Shown: positions 1-9,047, counted from the stretch's first letter. The stretch: DNA of 47,453 nucleotides from Clostridia bacterium (GCA_017530275.1 JAFXMP010000031.1:1-47453); one strand, 5' to 3'. Made by a program: numbers and translations. Notes: a model not told the origin generated them from the sequence alone.

Positions 1-141
1 CGGGAAGCCTTGGCAGCCGAAAAAGCCTACAGCCAAACCCAGGCAAAAGCCTTTACCGAAATGTACGAACAGGCCAGGTACAGTGACCGGGATATTTCCG
101 AGGGCGACGCCGATGCGCTGCGGAAAACCATCAAGGGGTAA
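1..141 (+). CDS. C-terminal end of a membrane protein, possibly transglutaminase-like/DUF4129 (partial)
   Basis: Only the last 46 codons are present; the gene enters from the left edge and stops with TAA at 139-141. The visible tail is rich in Ala, Glu, Lys and Arg and contains an ARYSDRDISEGDADALRK stretch. A short charged helix with an ARYG/S...E.D...LR pattern is typical of the end of DUF4129 domains, which follow transglutaminase-like domains in large membrane proteins. That assignment is a guess from a short tail. The frame is open throughout and followed at once by a good intrinsic terminator, so it is a real gene end. Confidence 0.5.
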   Translation, partial: REALAAEKAYSQTQAKAFTEMYEQARYSDRDISEGDADALRKTIKG

Positions 142-143
142 AC

Positions 144-174
144 AAAAAGCGCCGCAAGCATACGGCGCTTTTTT
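144..174 (+). terminator. Intrinsic terminator, probably bidirectional
   Basis: A GC stem (AGCGCCG pairing with CGGCGCT, loop CAAGCATA) is flanked by an A-run on the left and six T on the right. It lies three bases after the stop of the plus-strand partial gene and eight bases from the stop of the convergent acetyltransferase, so it can serve both strands. Confidence 0.85.
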
Positions 175-181
175 GACGGAA

Positions 182-655
182 TCACAGGACCAGTTCCATT
201 TCGAATTTTTGGTACTTGAGCCCGCAGTGCTCATAAAAACGCCGGGCGCTGTCGTTGCCCGCCCATACGTTCAGGGTGATATTATAACAGCCGGAAGCGC
301 GGGCGAAATCCAGTACGAAATCATACATCGCTTTGCCGATATGCTGTCCCCGGTGGGCTTCATCCACGCACAGGTCGTCGATATACAGGGTTTTCACGTC
401 GGTGAGTACGTTATGTCCCACGTGCTGCTTGAAGCAGCAGAAACAATGGCCCATTACTTGTCCATCTTCATCCACGCAGACGAAAACCGGCGTTTTCTCG
501 TTTTGAAAAATCGCTTTTAATTCATCCTCGGTATACTTGGTGGCGGGGCCTTTGAACAGATCGGGCCGGATGGTATGGTGCACCATGTCAACCTGCACCA
601 GCAGGCGCATGATGCCGGGAATATCCCGGTCCTCAGCACGTCGAATCGTGTGCAT
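182..655 (-). CDS. GNAT-family N-acetyltransferase
   Basis: A 157-residue protein, the usual length of a single GNAT domain. GNAT enzymes move an acetyl group from acetyl-CoA to an amine of a small molecule or protein. The start (MHTIRRAEDRDIP) has the family's opening beta-strand pattern. Around residue 92 LYIDDLCVDEAHRGQHIG supplies the core strand followed by the RxxxIG pyrophosphate-binding loop of motif A, and NVWAGNDSARRFYEHCGL near residue 128 is the typical motif B ending. The ATG has an AAGGAAG Shine-Dalgarno sequence six bases upstream. It is the last gene of the minus-strand run and is separated from plsC by a heptamer inverted element. The substrate cannot be told from sequence. 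Confidence 0.9.
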   Translation of the reverse strand: MHTIRRAEDRDIPGIMRLLVQVDMVHHTIRPDLFKGPATKYTEDELKAIFQNEKTPVFVCVDEDGQVMGHCFCCFKQHVGHNVLTDVKTLYIDDLCVDEAHRGQHIGKAMYDFVLDFARASGCYNITLNVWAGNDSARRFYEHCGLKYQKFEMELVL

Positions 656-689
656 TCTATTCTTCCTTTTTCAATCGTTTGCACCATGA

Positions 690-813
690 GAGTACAGAGT
701 ACAGAGTTCAGATTTATATAGATGGATGTTTTAGCGCGATAAAAGCAAATCGTTCAGCAAAACACAGACTGTATTATCTGAAATCTGAACTCTGAACTCT
801 GAACTCTGCGCTC
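690..813. repeat. Heptamer inverted element 1 (GAGTTCA version)
   Basis: The left arm (690-715) is GAGTACA, GAGTACA, GAGTTCA, then GATTT. A 65-base AT-rich middle follows. The right arm (781-813) is AAATC, then TGAACTC three times and a degenerate TGCGCTC. The arms are reverse complements over the last left heptamer plus GATTT, and nearly so further out. The right arm ends four bases before the plsC stop codon. Same plan as the elements at 2215-2312 and 8889-8998, but with C instead of G at the sixth heptamer position and the matching change in the other arm. Confidence 0.85.
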
Positions 814-817
814 CGCT

Positions 818-1507
818 TTACTTCTTCCCGGCTTCCTCCCGCATGTCCAGGAAGGTATCCCGGATGCGGTCGCACAGCGCTTCTACGGTGTCGGTGTTGA
901 AGCCCTGGGCCGCTAAATCGGAAATATCCATGGGCCTGCCGATGTACACATGGTTGAAGCGGAACAGCTTGGGCTTGCTCTGGATATACACAGGCAGGAT
1001 GGGCACCTTGGCGCGCAGGGCCAGAACGGCGGCGCCGGTTTCCACTTCGCTCATCAGGTCCTCGTGATGGCGGGTGCCCTCCGGGAAAATGCCCAGCACG
1101 TAGCCCTCCCGCAGGGTCTTCATACACAGGCGCATGGCCGCCATATCGGAATTGTGGCGATCCACGGTGATCATGTGCAGGCCCTTATTGAGCAGATTGC
1201 CGATCCATTTGACCTTCACCAATTCCTTTTTCCCCACGAAGCGAATCTCGTACTTTTTGCAGGGATAGGCAAGGATCAGGGGATCCAAAGCGCTGTTGTG
1301 GTTGGACATGGCGATGTAGGGCGCTTTCAGATCAAAGTTTTCTTTGCCGTGATAGCGGACGGGAAAAATGGTGCGGTTGCCGAGAAAAGCCACGATGCGG
1401 GCCAGGGAATAAACGAAGGTGCGCTCCTTTTCGGGGCTGACGGGCTTTTTCTCTTTCTGTTCCGCTTTTTCCGGTTTTTTCGGCGTGTTCTTCGTTTCCA
1501 TGGTCAT
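818..1507 (-). CDS. plsC: 1-acyl-sn-glycerol-3-phosphate acyltransferase (PlsC family)
   Basis: A 229-residue acyltransferase that would acylate lysophosphatidic acid to phosphatidic acid at the inner face of the membrane. After a highly charged Lys/Glu/Pro tail of about 30 residues, NHNSALD near residue 69 is the catalytic HX4D block and FPEGTR near residue 141 is the substrate-binding block. Block III (PILPVYI) is near residue 168. The start is ATG with GGAGG seven bases upstream, and ATGA overlaps the cmk stop by four bases, so the two are translationally coupled. The cmk-plsC pair is common in Firmicutes. The charged N-terminal tail is longer than usual. Confidence 0.92.
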   Translation of the reverse strand: MTMETKNTPKKPEKAEQKEKKPVSPEKERTFVYSLARIVAFLGNRTIFPVRYHGKENFDLKAPYIAMSNHNSALDPLILAYPCKKYEIRFVGKKELVKVKWIGNLLNKGLHMITVDRHNSDMAAMRLCMKTLREGYVLGIFPEGTRHHEDLMSEVETGAAVLALRAKVPILPVYIQSKPKLFRFNHVYIGRPMDISDLAAQGFNTDTVEALCDRIRDTFLDMREEAGKK

Positions 1508-2175
1508 TTTTTCGCCTCCACAAGGGAAAGAATGGCGCTGACGGTTTCATCGAAGGTGAGGTCGGAGGAATCCACCAGCACCGCGTCCTCCGCCTGCCGG
1601 AGGGGGTCGGTTTCCCGGTGCATGTCCTGATAATCCCGTGCGTTGACCTCCTGAAGGATGGCGTCAAAAGGCGTTTCGTCGCCCTTTTCCCGAAGCTGCA
1701 GCATGCGGCGCCGGGCCCGGGATTCGGGGGAGGCTGTCAGGTAGATTTTGACCGTGGCGTTTGGCAGCACCACCGTGCCGATGTCCCGGCCGTCCAGCAG
1801 CATGGATTGGCCTTTCGCCATTTCCTGCTGGCGGCGCACCAGCATGCGGCGCACGGCGGGATAGCGGGACACGGAGGACGCCGCCTGGCCCACCTCCTGG
1901 GCGCGGATGCGGGTGCTCACGTCCTGGCCGTTGAGCAGGGTGCGCTGAGCGCCGTCCTCATACCGCACGTCCACCAAGGCTTTGCCTTCCTCGCAGAGGG
2001 CGCAAACGGTTTCCTGATCCTTGGGATCGACGCCGCTGTCCAGCATGCACAGGCCCACGGCCCGGTACATGGCCCCGGTGTCCAGATGCAGGATGCCTAA
2101 GCGCTGCGCCACCACATCCGAAATGGTGGATTTGCCTGCGCCCACGGGCCCGTCGATGGCGATGGTCAAAGGCAA
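1504..2175 (-). CDS. cmk: Cytidylate kinase
   Basis: Phosphorylates CMP and dCMP with ATP in pyrimidine salvage and phospholipid precursor supply. The P-loop GPVGAGKST lies near residue 9, DTGAMYRAVG near 31, and GRDIGTVVLP near 130, all diagnostic of bacterial CMP kinases; the roughly 223-residue length fits. I chose a TTG start at 2175 because AAAGGCGGG stands six bases upstream and it gives the family N-terminus MPLTIAIDGP. An in-frame ATG at 2196 has no ribosome-binding site and would add seven residues. It follows hslU across a heptamer inverted element and overlaps plsC by four bases. Confidence 0.93.
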   Translation of the reverse strand: MPLTIAIDGPVGAGKSTISDVVAQRLGILHLDTGAMYRAVGLCMLDSGVDPKDQETVCALCEEGKALVDVRYEDGAQRTLLNGQDVSTRIRAQEVGQAASSVSRYPAVRRMLVRRQQEMAKGQSMLLDGRDIGTVVLPNATVKIYLTASPESRARRRMLQLREKGDETPFDAILQEVNARDYQDMHRETDPLRQAEDAVLVDSSDLTFDETVSAILSLVEAKK

Positions 2176-2214
2176 TGTAAACCCGCCTTTCATCATAAAG
2201 TGATAAGGTTAAAA

Positions 2215-2312
2215 GAGTTGAGAGTTGAGATTTTTTTACTCTGTGAACGATGATTGCCGAGTATATCTCATTATCAAATCAATCTATACTCTCAACTCTC
2301 CGCTCTCAACTC
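2215..2312. repeat. Heptamer inverted element 2 (GAGTTGA version)
   Basis: The left arm (2215-2233) is GAGTTGA twice, then GATTT. The middle is 47 bases. The right arm (2281-2312) is AATC, TATACTC, TCAACTC, TCCGCTC, TCAACTC. The right arm ends eight bases before the hslU stop codon. It fills almost the whole gap between hslU and cmk. Confidence 0.85.
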
Positions 2313-2320
2313 TTTATTGC

Positions 2321-3721
2321 TCACAGGATATACCGCCGCATATCCATTTCTTTTGCGGTTTTAAGGTGTTCCTTCACATAGTCGGCGGTGATGGTCAGGT
2401 ACACGTCGGGCATATTGTCGCCGCCAGCGTTGAAGGATACGTCCTCCAATAGTTCCTCAAACACGGCGTGGAGGCGGCGGGCGCCGATGTCCTCGCCTGT
2501 TTCGTTGGAGAGCATGGCAATGCGGGCGATTTCGTTGAGCGCGTCCTCGTCAAAGGTCAGGTGTACCTTATCCACCTCCAGCAGAGCGGAATACTGCCGG
2601 GTGATGGCGTTATCTGTTTTCGTCAGGATGGCGACGAAATCCTCCTGGGTCAGGGATTTTAAGTTGACGTGCACCGGGAAGCGGCCCTGGAGCTCGGGGA
2701 TCAGGTCGCTGACTTTCGCCACGTGGAACGCGCCCGCGCCGATGAACAGCATGAAATCGGTGCGCACGGGGCCGTATTTGGTGTTCACCGTGGACCCTTC
2801 CACGATGGGCAGGATATCCCGCTGCACGCCTTCCCGGCTCACGTCCGGGCCGGAACCGACGCTGCGTCCCGCGATCTTGTCGATTTCATCCAGGAACACG
2901 ATGCCGCTTTGCTCGCAGCGGCGGATGGCTTCCTCCTTCACCGCGTCCTCGTCGATCAGCTTGTTGCTTTCCTCCTGAATGAGGATCTCACGGGCCTCCT
3001 TCACCTTCACGTGGCGGGTCTTCATGCGCTTGGGCAGCATGCCGCCCATCATGTCCCCGATGCTGATGGAAGCGCCGCCCACCTCCAACTGGGGCGTGGC
3101 TTCTTCCACTTCGATTTCCAGCTCGTGATCTTCCAGTGCGCCGGAACGAAGCTGCTCCCGGAGTTCTCCCCGCTTGCGGCTGATCTCGCTCTTTTCGGCC
3201 TCGGAGGGTTCCGGCTCCTGCTTCGCGCGGCCCAGCAGGATGTCAAGGGGGTTATTGCCGCCGCTGGGCTTCTTCATGGGATGCAAAAGCAGGGTGACCA
3301 GACGGTCTTCCGCCAGCACCTGGGCACGGGTCTTGACCCGAGCCACATGCTCGTCTTTCACCATGCGCACAGCGTTTTCTGCCAAATCGCGGATGATGGA
3401 TTCCACGTCCCGGCCCACATAGCCCACTTCGGTGAATTTGGTGGCTTCCACTTTAATGAAGGGAGCTTCCACCAGCTTGGCGAGGCGGCGGGCGATTTCG
3501 GTTTTTCCCACGCCGGTGGGCCCGATCATGAGGATGTTCTTGGGATAAATCTCATCCCGCAATTCCTTGGGCAGTTGGGACCGGCGGTAGCGGTTGCGCA
3601 GGGCGATGGCCACGGCGCGCTTGGCGTCGTCCTGGCCGATGATATAGCGGTCCAATTCCCGCACCACTTCGCGGGGAGTCAGTTCATGGGCGCGGCCCGG
3701 CAGTTTTTTCATTTCGCTCAT
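2321..3721 (-). CDS. hslU: ATP-dependent protease ATPase subunit HslU (ClpY)
   Basis: AAA+ unfoldase that feeds substrates into the HslV peptidase. The 466-residue length is typical. [17 protein letters not shown] at the N-terminus, Walker A GPTGVGKT near residue 70, the GYVGRDVES pore loop near 100, Walker [12 protein letters not shown] near 275 and the C-terminal [15 protein letters not shown] sensor region near 420 are all intact, with a Gly/Glu-rich intermediate domain between. The C-terminus ends in a hydrophobic tail (RRYIL), the part that docks into HslV. ATG with GGAGGT seven bases upstream; three bases after hslV, so one operon under the promoter at 4341-4369. Confidence 0.97.
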   Translation of the reverse strand: MSEMKKLPGRAHELTPREVVRELDRYIIGQDDAKRAVAIALRNRYRRSQLPKELRDEIYPKNILMIGPTGVGKTEIARRLAKLVEAPFIKVEATKFTEVGYVGRDVESIIRDLAENAVRMVKDEHVARVKTRAQVLAEDRLVTLLLHPMKKPSGGNNPLDILLGRAKQEPEPSEAEKSEISRKRGELREQLRSGALEDHELEIEVEEATPQLEVGGASISIGDMMGGMLPKRMKTRHVKVKEAREILIQEESNKLIDEDAVKEEAIRRCEQSGIVFLDEIDKIAGRSVGSGPDVSREGVQRDILPIVEGSTVNTKYGPVRTDFMLFIGAGAFHVAKVSDLIPELQGRFPVHVNLKSLTQEDFVAILTKTDNAITRQYSALLEVDKVHLTFDEDALNEIARIAMLSNETGEDIGARRLHAVFEELLEDVSFNAGGDNMPDVYLTITADYVKEHLKTAKEMDMRRYIL

Positions 3722-3724
3722 GGG

Positions 3725-4258
3725 TCACACCTCCTCCACGATGATGTTGTCGTTGGTGTATACACAGATGGACGCGGCGATGTGCAGGGCCATTTCCGCG
3801 ATTTCTTTAGCGGAAAGATCGGTGTTCTGCACCAAGGCACGGGCGGCGGCCAGGGCGTAATTCCCGCCGGAACCGATAGCGGCCACGCCGTCGTCCGGGT
3901 CGATGACCTCGCCTGTGCCGGAAACGATCAGCATGCTTTCCTTATTGGCCACGATCAGCATGGCTTCCAGTTGACGCAGGCCCTTATCGCCCCGCCAGTC
4001 CTGGGCCAGCATCACGGCGGCCCGCTCCAAATTGCCGCCGCACTGGGTCAGCTTGTCTTCAAAGCGTTCGCACAGGGAAAAGGCGTCGGCCACGGAGCCC
4101 GCAAAGCCCGTTACCACGCTGTCGTTATAAATCCGCCGCACCTTCCGGGCTGTCCCCTTAAAGATCGTATGCTCTCCCATGGTCACTTGGCCGTCCCCGG
4201 CCACGGCGATTTTGCCGTCCTTTTTGACGGCGCAGATGGTGGTGCCTTTCATGGTCAT
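3725..4258 (-). CDS. hslV: ATP-dependent protease peptidase subunit HslV (ClpQ)
   Basis: Threonine peptidase of the HslUV complex, 177 residues. The short propeptide MTMKG precedes TTICAV, so the catalytic Thr is residue 6 before processing; Bacillus ClpQ uses Ser, so this one is of the ordinary Thr type. GDGQVTMG and the KVRRIY segment follow as in the family, and [13 protein letters not shown] near residue 130 is the conserved C-terminal half signature. GGAGGA stands upstream of the first ATG. A sigma-A promoter with an operator-like repeat precedes the gene. Confidence 0.96.
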   Translation of the reverse strand: MTMKGTTICAVKKDGKIAVAGDGQVTMGEHTIFKGTARKVRRIYNDSVVTGFAGSVADAFSLCERFEDKLTQCGGNLERAAVMLAQDWRGDKGLRQLEAMLIVANKESMLIVSGTGEVIDPDDGVAAIGSGGNYALAAARALVQNTDLSAKEIAEMALHIAASICVYTNDNIIVEEV

Positions 4259-4308
4259 AAAATAAATTCCTCCGTATGATGTGAAAATGGGAAAATCCGT
4301 TTATTTGC

Positions 4309-4333
4309 GTCAAAGAGTTGTCTTTCTTTGACC
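4309..4333 (-). promoter_or_regulatory. Operator-like repeat, possible CtsR site, in the hslVU leader
   Basis: GTCAAAGA and TCTTTGAC form a perfect 8-bp inverted repeat with an 8-base gap (4309-4332). On the minus strand 4317-4333 reads GGTCAAAGAAAGACAAC, which agrees with the CtsR consensus RGTCAAANANRGTCAAA at all but two positions. It begins seven bases after the -10 box, so a bound protein would cover the transcription start. Confidence 0.5.
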
Positions 4334-4340
4334 ATTACAT

Positions 4341-4369
4341 ATCATAACAGACTTTTCGGCATTTAGCAA
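4341..4369 (-). promoter_or_regulatory. Sigma-A promoter of hslVU
   Basis: On the minus strand TTGCTA (4364-4369), a 17-base spacer and TATGAT (4341-4346). The transcript would start near 4334, leaving a leader of about 75 bases before hslV. Confidence 0.75.
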
Positions 4370-4394
4370 GAGAAAAACGGAAAAAATGCTAAGA

Positions 4395-5387
4395 TCAGTC
4401 CAAAATGAATTGCGCGATTTTTTCAATGATTTCCTGGGAAACGCGGCAGGGCGTATCGTATTCCTTTACGGTTCCCCGGGCTTCCTCCGGCGCGTCCGGG
4501 TCCATAAGCAGATGGTTCAGCTCGGGATGATAGATTACCTGTACATTTTCCGGGAGATTCAGGGCAGTCCATGCATTGATGCCGTCCGCGTCCACCACCT
4601 GGAAATCCCGTCCCCCGTTGATGATGAGCACGGGAATATCCAGCGATTGCAGGATTTCTCCCGTGTCATACTGTGCCATTTCCCAGAAGTAGTAGCCGGG
4701 CTGGCCGAAGACGGTCAGCTTTTTCGCATTTTCCTCCGAGCTGTTCAGTAGGTTTTCCCATTCCTTGCGCAGGCCCTGCATCTGGATTTGTCCGATGGCT
4801 TTCGTCAGGGCCGGCAGGGCGTCCACGATGGCCTGATTCTGGCTGAGCACGATGTCCCCCAAAGTCTTGGGCGTGCCGGACAGCAGGATGATCCCGTCGA
4901 ACAGGCCGGGGTTTTCCTGAGCGATGCGTGGCGCGATCATAGCCCCCATGGAATGGCCAATGAGATAAATTCTGTTCGGGTCGATGCGCGGGTCGGCGCG
5001 CAGAATCTGCGCCGCCGCCACCGCGTCCTGAATGGATTCTTGGTCAACGGTGAAGGTTTTCAAATCTTCATGGGTATAGCGGCTGCCGTAAATCAGGGTG
5101 CGCTTATCGAACCGCAGTACGGCGACGCCCTGAGCCGCCAGCCCTTGTGCTAAGTCCCGGAACATTTTGGTCTGGCCCACGGTCTCGTCCCGGTCGTTGG
5201 GGCCGGAGCCGTGGAGCAGTACCACGGCGGGCAGGGGAGAGGCGGCGTTTTCCGGCAGGGTGAGCGTACCCGGCAAAGCGGGTTCGCCGATGGAAACCGC
5301 TTCCGCCATCAAGCCGTTGTTTTCACAGAAGGCAAAAGTGGGAACAAGCAGCAACACACATAAAACCGCAATGAAGAGTCTTTTCAT
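4395..5387 (-). CDS. Secreted alpha/beta hydrolase (serine esterase/peptidase-like)
   Basis: A 330-residue protein with an export signal: MKR, then a hydrophobic run ending at VPTFAFC, with cleavage probably just after. HGSGPNDRDE near residue 59 is the oxyanion loop seen in family S9/dienelactone-type hydrolases. GHSMGA near 145 is the nucleophile elbow with Ser, NGGRDFQV near 258 carries the acid Asp, and NHLLMD near 290 carries the His. The triad is therefore complete; the substrate is probably an ester or short peptide outside the membrane. GGAGG lies eight bases before the ATG. It starts 17 bases after trmFO, in the slot held by codV/xerC in the Bacillus order. Confidence 0.9.
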   Translation of the reverse strand: MKRLFIAVLCVLLLVPTFAFCENNGLMAEAVSIGEPALPGTLTLPENAASPLPAVVLLHGSGPNDRDETVGQTKMFRDLAQGLAAQGVAVLRFDKRTLIYGSRYTHEDLKTFTVDQESIQDAVAAAQILRADPRIDPNRIYLIGHSMGAMIAPRIAQENPGLFDGIILLSGTPKTLGDIVLSQNQAIVDALPALTKAIGQIQMQGLRKEWENLLNSSEENAKKLTVFGQPGYYFWEMAQYDTGEILQSLDIPVLIINGGRDFQVVDADGINAWTALNLPENVQVIYHPELNHLLMDPDAPEEARGTVKEYDTPCRVSQEIIEKIAQFILD

Positions 5388-5404
5388 GCGTCCCGCCTCC
5401 GTTT

Positions 5405-6709
5405 TTAGGCCCTGTCGATTTCCTGTTTCAGCCGTTCGACGGTTTCCAGCGCCCGGTTTGCGATCTTTTCATACCGGGCCTGTTTGCCGCCCCGCACTTT
5501 TTCCGGCCAGCTCTCCATGATGCCGTAGGTCACGTTCATGGGCTGGAAATCGCGGTTATCGGCGGCCACGTAATGTGCCAGGGCTCCTAAAGCTGTTTCC
5601 CGGGGAAAGTCCGGCAGGGGCCTGCCCAGTTCCCGCATGGCGGCGCAGATACCGGCCACCAACCCGCTTCCGGCGCTTTCCACATAGCCCTCCACGCCGG
5701 TCATTTGTCCGGCGAAGAACAGGCCGGGCCGTGCGCTCATCTGATAATGGCAGTCCAGCAAGCCGGGGCTGTTTAAGAAAGTGTTGCGGTGCATCACTCC
5801 GTACCGGGCGTATTCCGCGTGTTCCAATCCGGGGATCAGGCTGAACACCCGTTTCTGTTCCGGGAATTTCAGCCGCGTCTGGAAACCCACGATGTTATAC
5901 AGAGTGCCCGCCGCGTCATCCTGACGAAGCTGCACCACGGCGTAGGGGTCGCGTCTCGTGCGGGGGTCGGGCAAACCTACGGGCTTTAACGGCCCGAAAG
6001 CCAGCGCCATATGCCCCCGGCGGGCCATGGATTCCACCGGCATGCAGCCCTCGAACACCTTTTTTTCCTCGAATCCGTGAACGGGGGCGGTTTCGGCGTT
6101 CAGCAGGGCTTCCACAAAAGCGTCGTATTCCTGCTGGGTCATGGGGCAGTTCAGGTAATCGTCCCCCCGGCCGTACCGGGAGGCGCGGTAAACCTTGCTC
6201 ATGTCCAGGCTTTCCGCCGTCACGATGGGGGCGGCGGCGTCGTAAAAATTCAATGTGGACACTTCTGGCATGGCCGCGATGGCATCCGCCAGGGCGTCGC
6301 TGGTCAAGGGGCCGGTGGCGATGATGGCGGGAGCTTCGGGAATCTCCGTAACCTCCCTTTCCTCCACCGTCACCAGGGAATGATTTTTCAACGTTTCGGT
6401 GATATACCCCGAAAAGCAATCCCGATCCACCGCCAGGGCTCCGCCCGCGGGCACTCGGGCCTTGTCCGCCGCCGCCAGGATCAGGGAATCCAGGCGGCGC
6501 ATTTCTTCCTTAAGCAGGCCCACCGCATTTTGCAGACGGTCGGAGCGCAGGGAATTAGAGCAAACCAGCTCCGCGAACAGGGGGGAATGATGGGCGGGGC
6601 TGAAGCTTTTCGGCTTTTGCTCGATCAGGGTGACGGGCACGCCGCGCTTGGCCAGCTGCCAGGCCGCTTCGCAGCCCGCCAGCCCCGCGCCTACCACGGT
6701 GACGCTCAT
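5405..6709 (-). CDS. trmFO: Methylenetetrahydrofolate--tRNA-(uracil-5-)-methyltransferase TrmFO
   Basis: FAD- and folate-dependent enzyme that makes m5U54 (the T of the T-loop) in tRNA. The N-terminal Rossmann motif [13 protein letters not shown], the [20 protein letters not shown] segment near residue 40, [12 protein letters not shown] near 230 and [19 protein letters not shown] near 345 are hallmarks of TrmFO. I begin at the ATG at 6709, which gives the usual 434 residues; the open frame extends further upstream only because it runs inside topA. ATGA overlaps the topA stop by four bases, so the two genes are coupled. Confidence 0.96.
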   Translation of the reverse strand: MSVTVVGAGLAGCEAAWQLAKRGVPVTLIEQKPKSFSPAHHSPLFAELVCSNSLRSDRLQNAVGLLKEEMRRLDSLILAAADKARVPAGGALAVDRDCFSGYITETLKNHSLVTVEEREVTEIPEAPAIIATGPLTSDALADAIAAMPEVSTLNFYDAAAPIVTAESLDMSKVYRASRYGRGDDYLNCPMTQQEYDAFVEALLNAETAPVHGFEEKKVFEGCMPVESMARRGHMALAFGPLKPVGLPDPRTRRDPYAVVQLRQDDAAGTLYNIVGFQTRLKFPEQKRVFSLIPGLEHAEYARYGVMHRNTFLNSPGLLDCHYQMSARPGLFFAGQMTGVEGYVESAGSGLVAGICAAMRELGRPLPDFPRETALGALAHYVAADNRDFQPMNVTYGIMESWPEKVRGGKQARYEKIANRALETVERLKQEIDRA

Positions 6710-8832
6710 GCCTCCTCGCCCTCCGCGTCCTGATTCGGCGCTTCCACCCGGTGGCGGCAGGTCTCGTTGCTGCATAGATACCAGGTTTCGCCTTTGCGGG
6801 AGCGCTTGAGCGTCATGTAGCTGCCGCATTTTTCGCATTTCTGGTCCACCGGCATTTCCCAGGAAACGAAATCGCAATCCGGGTAGTTTTCGCAGCCGTA
6901 GAACTTGCGGTTTTTCCGGCTGGTTTTTTCCAGCAGCCGCCCGCCGCATTTGGGGCACTTTGCTTCGATATAGTTGAGGATGGGCTTGGTATTCCGGCAG
7001 TCCGGGAAATTGGGGCAAGCCAGGAATTTGCCGTACCGGCCCACCCGGTACACCATCTGGGCCCCGCACTTATCGCAGATCACGTCGCTGGGCTCATCCT
7101 TGATTTCAACCTTTTCGATGGCGTCCTCGGCGTTGTCAAGCATTTTTTCAAAGGGGGGATAGAATTCCCGCAGCACTTTGTGCCAATCCTCGTTGCCTTC
7201 CTCCACCGCGTCCAGTTCCTCTTCCAGTTCGGCGGTGAATTCCACGTCCACAATGGGGCCGAAATATTCGGTCATCATGTTATTGATCATTTTGCCCAGT
7301 TCCGTGGGGAACAGTCGCTTGTTTTCCCGCATCACGTAGCCCCGGGCGATGATGGTAGTGATCGTGGGGGCATAGGTGGAGGGCCTCCCGATGCCCTTTT
7401 CTTCCAATGTCTTGACCAGGCTGGCTTCCGTATAGCGGGCGGGAGGCTGGGTGAAGTGTTGCTGGCTTTCCACCGATTCGATGGTTACCGGCGCGCCTTC
7501 CTCGAACTGGGGCAGGGTGGATTCCGCCGCTTCTTCCACTTCGTCCGTACTCTCTTCGTATACACTGGTAAAACCGGCAAAGCGCTTGTGCTCGCCGTAA
7601 AAACGCATACCTACGCCGTCGCCCGCCACGTCCATGGTCATGGTATCGTACAGGGCGGGCTTCATCTGGCTGGCCAGGAACCGGGAATAAATGAGGCGGT
7701 ACAGCTGGAACTGCTCCTTGGTAAGCGACGATTTGATGGATTCCGGGGTGCGGCGCACGTCCGTGGGGCGGATGGCTTCATGGGCGTCCTGGGCGTTGCG
7801 GCGCCCCTTGAATTCGTTGGGCACTTCGGGCAGGTATTCTTCGCCAAAGCGTTCCGGGATATAGGCGCGCACAGCGGAAAGCGCTTCCTCTGAAATGCGC
7901 ACGCTGTCGGTGCGGATATAGGTAACGATACCCTGGGCGCCCTCGTCCTCCAGGTCCACGCCTTCATAAAGCTGCTGTACTACCTGCATGGTTTTCTGGG
8001 TGGTAAAGTTCAGCTTGCGGCCAGCCTCCTGCTGTAGAGAGGAGGTGGTAAAGGGCGGCGCGGGCAGCTTTTTCTTTTCTCCATGCTTGATCCCATACAC
8101 GGCGAAACGGGCGTTTTCCACCCGCTGCTGGGCTTCCTTTGCCTCCTGCTCGCTGTGGAGTTCTGCCTTTTGATCGTCCAAGGTGTTGAGACGCAGCATA
8201 AAAGTGGTTTTCCGGCCCCGGGCGCTGGGCAGCAGGGCGTTGGCGGAAATATCCCAGTATTCCTCGGGAATGAAATCCTCAATGTCCTGCTCCCGGTCCA
8301 CCACAAGCCTTGTGGCCACGCTCTGCACACGCCCGGCGGACAAGCCCTTTTTCACCTTGGCCCACAAAAGCGGGCTGATCTTATAGCCTACCAACCGGTC
8401 CAGAGCGCGGCGCGCCTGCTGGGCGTCCACCCGCTCCATGTCAATGGGACGGGGGTTTTTGAGGGCATTTTCCACCGCACGCTGGGTGATCTCATGGAAC
8501 TCGATGCGGCAGGGAGCATTCACGTCCATGCCTAAAGTCTGTGCCAGATGCCAGGAGATGGCTTCGCCCTCCCGGTCAGGGTCGGTGGCCAGGTAGATTT
8601 TGGAAGCGGTTTTGGCTTCCTTGCGGATCTTGGTCAAAATCTTGCCCCTGCCGTGAATGGTGATGTACTTCATGGAAAAATCGTTTTCTACGTCCACCCC
8701 CAGCTGGGATTTGGGCAGATCGCGCACATGCCCTTGGGACGCCTCCACCTTGTACCCCCGGCCTAAGAACTTGGCGATGGTGCGGGCTTTGGCGGGAGAT
8801 TCCACGATAATCAATTTCGATGCGGTTGCCAC
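6706..8832 (-). CDS. topA: DNA topoisomerase I
   Basis: Type IA topoisomerase relaxing negative supercoils, 708 residues from the chosen start. The Toprim domain opens with [18 protein letters not shown] and contains [13 protein letters not shown] near residue 100. The nucleophilic Tyr is in VTYIRTDS near 295. Three four-Cys zinc ribbons follow after residue 560 ([25 protein letters not shown], each with a second Cys pair), a common Gram-positive arrangement. I prefer the GTG at 8832, with GGAGG eight bases upstream, over the TTG at 8847, which overlaps that Shine-Dalgarno sequence. A 215-base gap holding a heptamer inverted element separates it from dprA. Confidence 0.96.
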   Translation of the reverse strand: MATASKLIIVESPAKARTIAKFLGRGYKVEASQGHVRDLPKSQLGVDVENDFSMKYITIHGRGKILTKIRKEAKTASKIYLATDPDREGEAISWHLAQTLGMDVNAPCRIEFHEITQRAVENALKNPRPIDMERVDAQQARRALDRLVGYKISPLLWAKVKKGLSAGRVQSVATRLVVDREQDIEDFIPEEYWDISANALLPSARGRKTTFMLRLNTLDDQKAELHSEQEAKEAQQRVENARFAVYGIKHGEKKKLPAPPFTTSSLQQEAGRKLNFTTQKTMQVVQQLYEGVDLEDEGAQGIVTYIRTDSVRISEEALSAVRAYIPERFGEEYLPEVPNEFKGRRNAQDAHEAIRPTDVRRTPESIKSSLTKEQFQLYRLIYSRFLASQMKPALYDTMTMDVAGDGVGMRFYGEHKRFAGFTSVYEESTDEVEEAAESTLPQFEEGAPVTIESVESQQHFTQPPARYTEASLVKTLEEKGIGRPSTYAPTITTIIARGYVMRENKRLFPTELGKMINNMMTEYFGPIVDVEFTAELEEELDAVEEGNEDWHKVLREFYPPFEKMLDNAEDAIEKVEIKDEPSDVICDKCGAQMVYRVGRYGKFLACPNFPDCRNTKPILNYIEAKCPKCGGRLLEKTSRKNRKFYGCENYPDCDFVSWEMPVDQKCEKCGSYMTLKRSRKGETWYLCSNETCRHRVEAPNQDAEGEEA

Positions 8833-8888
8833 GTTTTCGTCCTCCAATTTATATACGTTTTTCTGGACAGTCGGTTTTTAGATTCAAA

Positions 8889-8998
8889 GAGTTGAGAGTT
8901 GGGAGTTGAGAGTTGAGACTTTTTCTGCCATTTTCTGCACTGGTTATGCAGGAATGAATTGAAAAACAGGATAAATCTCAACTCTCCACTCTCAACTC
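8889..8998. repeat. Heptamer inverted element 3 (GAGTTGA version, most complete)
   Basis: The left arm (8889-8921) is GAGTTGA, GAGTTGG, GAGTTGA, GAGTTGA, then GACTT. The middle is 51 bases. The right arm (8973-8998) is AAATC, TCAACTC, TCCACTC, TCAACTC. It lies between dprA and topA, starting about 50 bases after the dprA stop on the minus strand. Confidence 0.88.
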
Positions 8999-9047
8999 TA
9001 AAATCTGGACATTTCCGCCTCCGGAATCAAGGTCAGAGCGAAGCGGG

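Noticed and set aside
690..813. Heptamer arrays as a CRISPR remnant or simple microsatellite
   Set aside because: Units are only 7 bases with no spacers, and the arms are inverted with a fixed GATTT boundary, which neither explanation predicts.
2669..4279. 536-codon plus-strand open frame opposite hslU and hslV
   Set aside because: His- and Gly-rich translation with no family features; it is the antisense shadow of two highly conserved genes.
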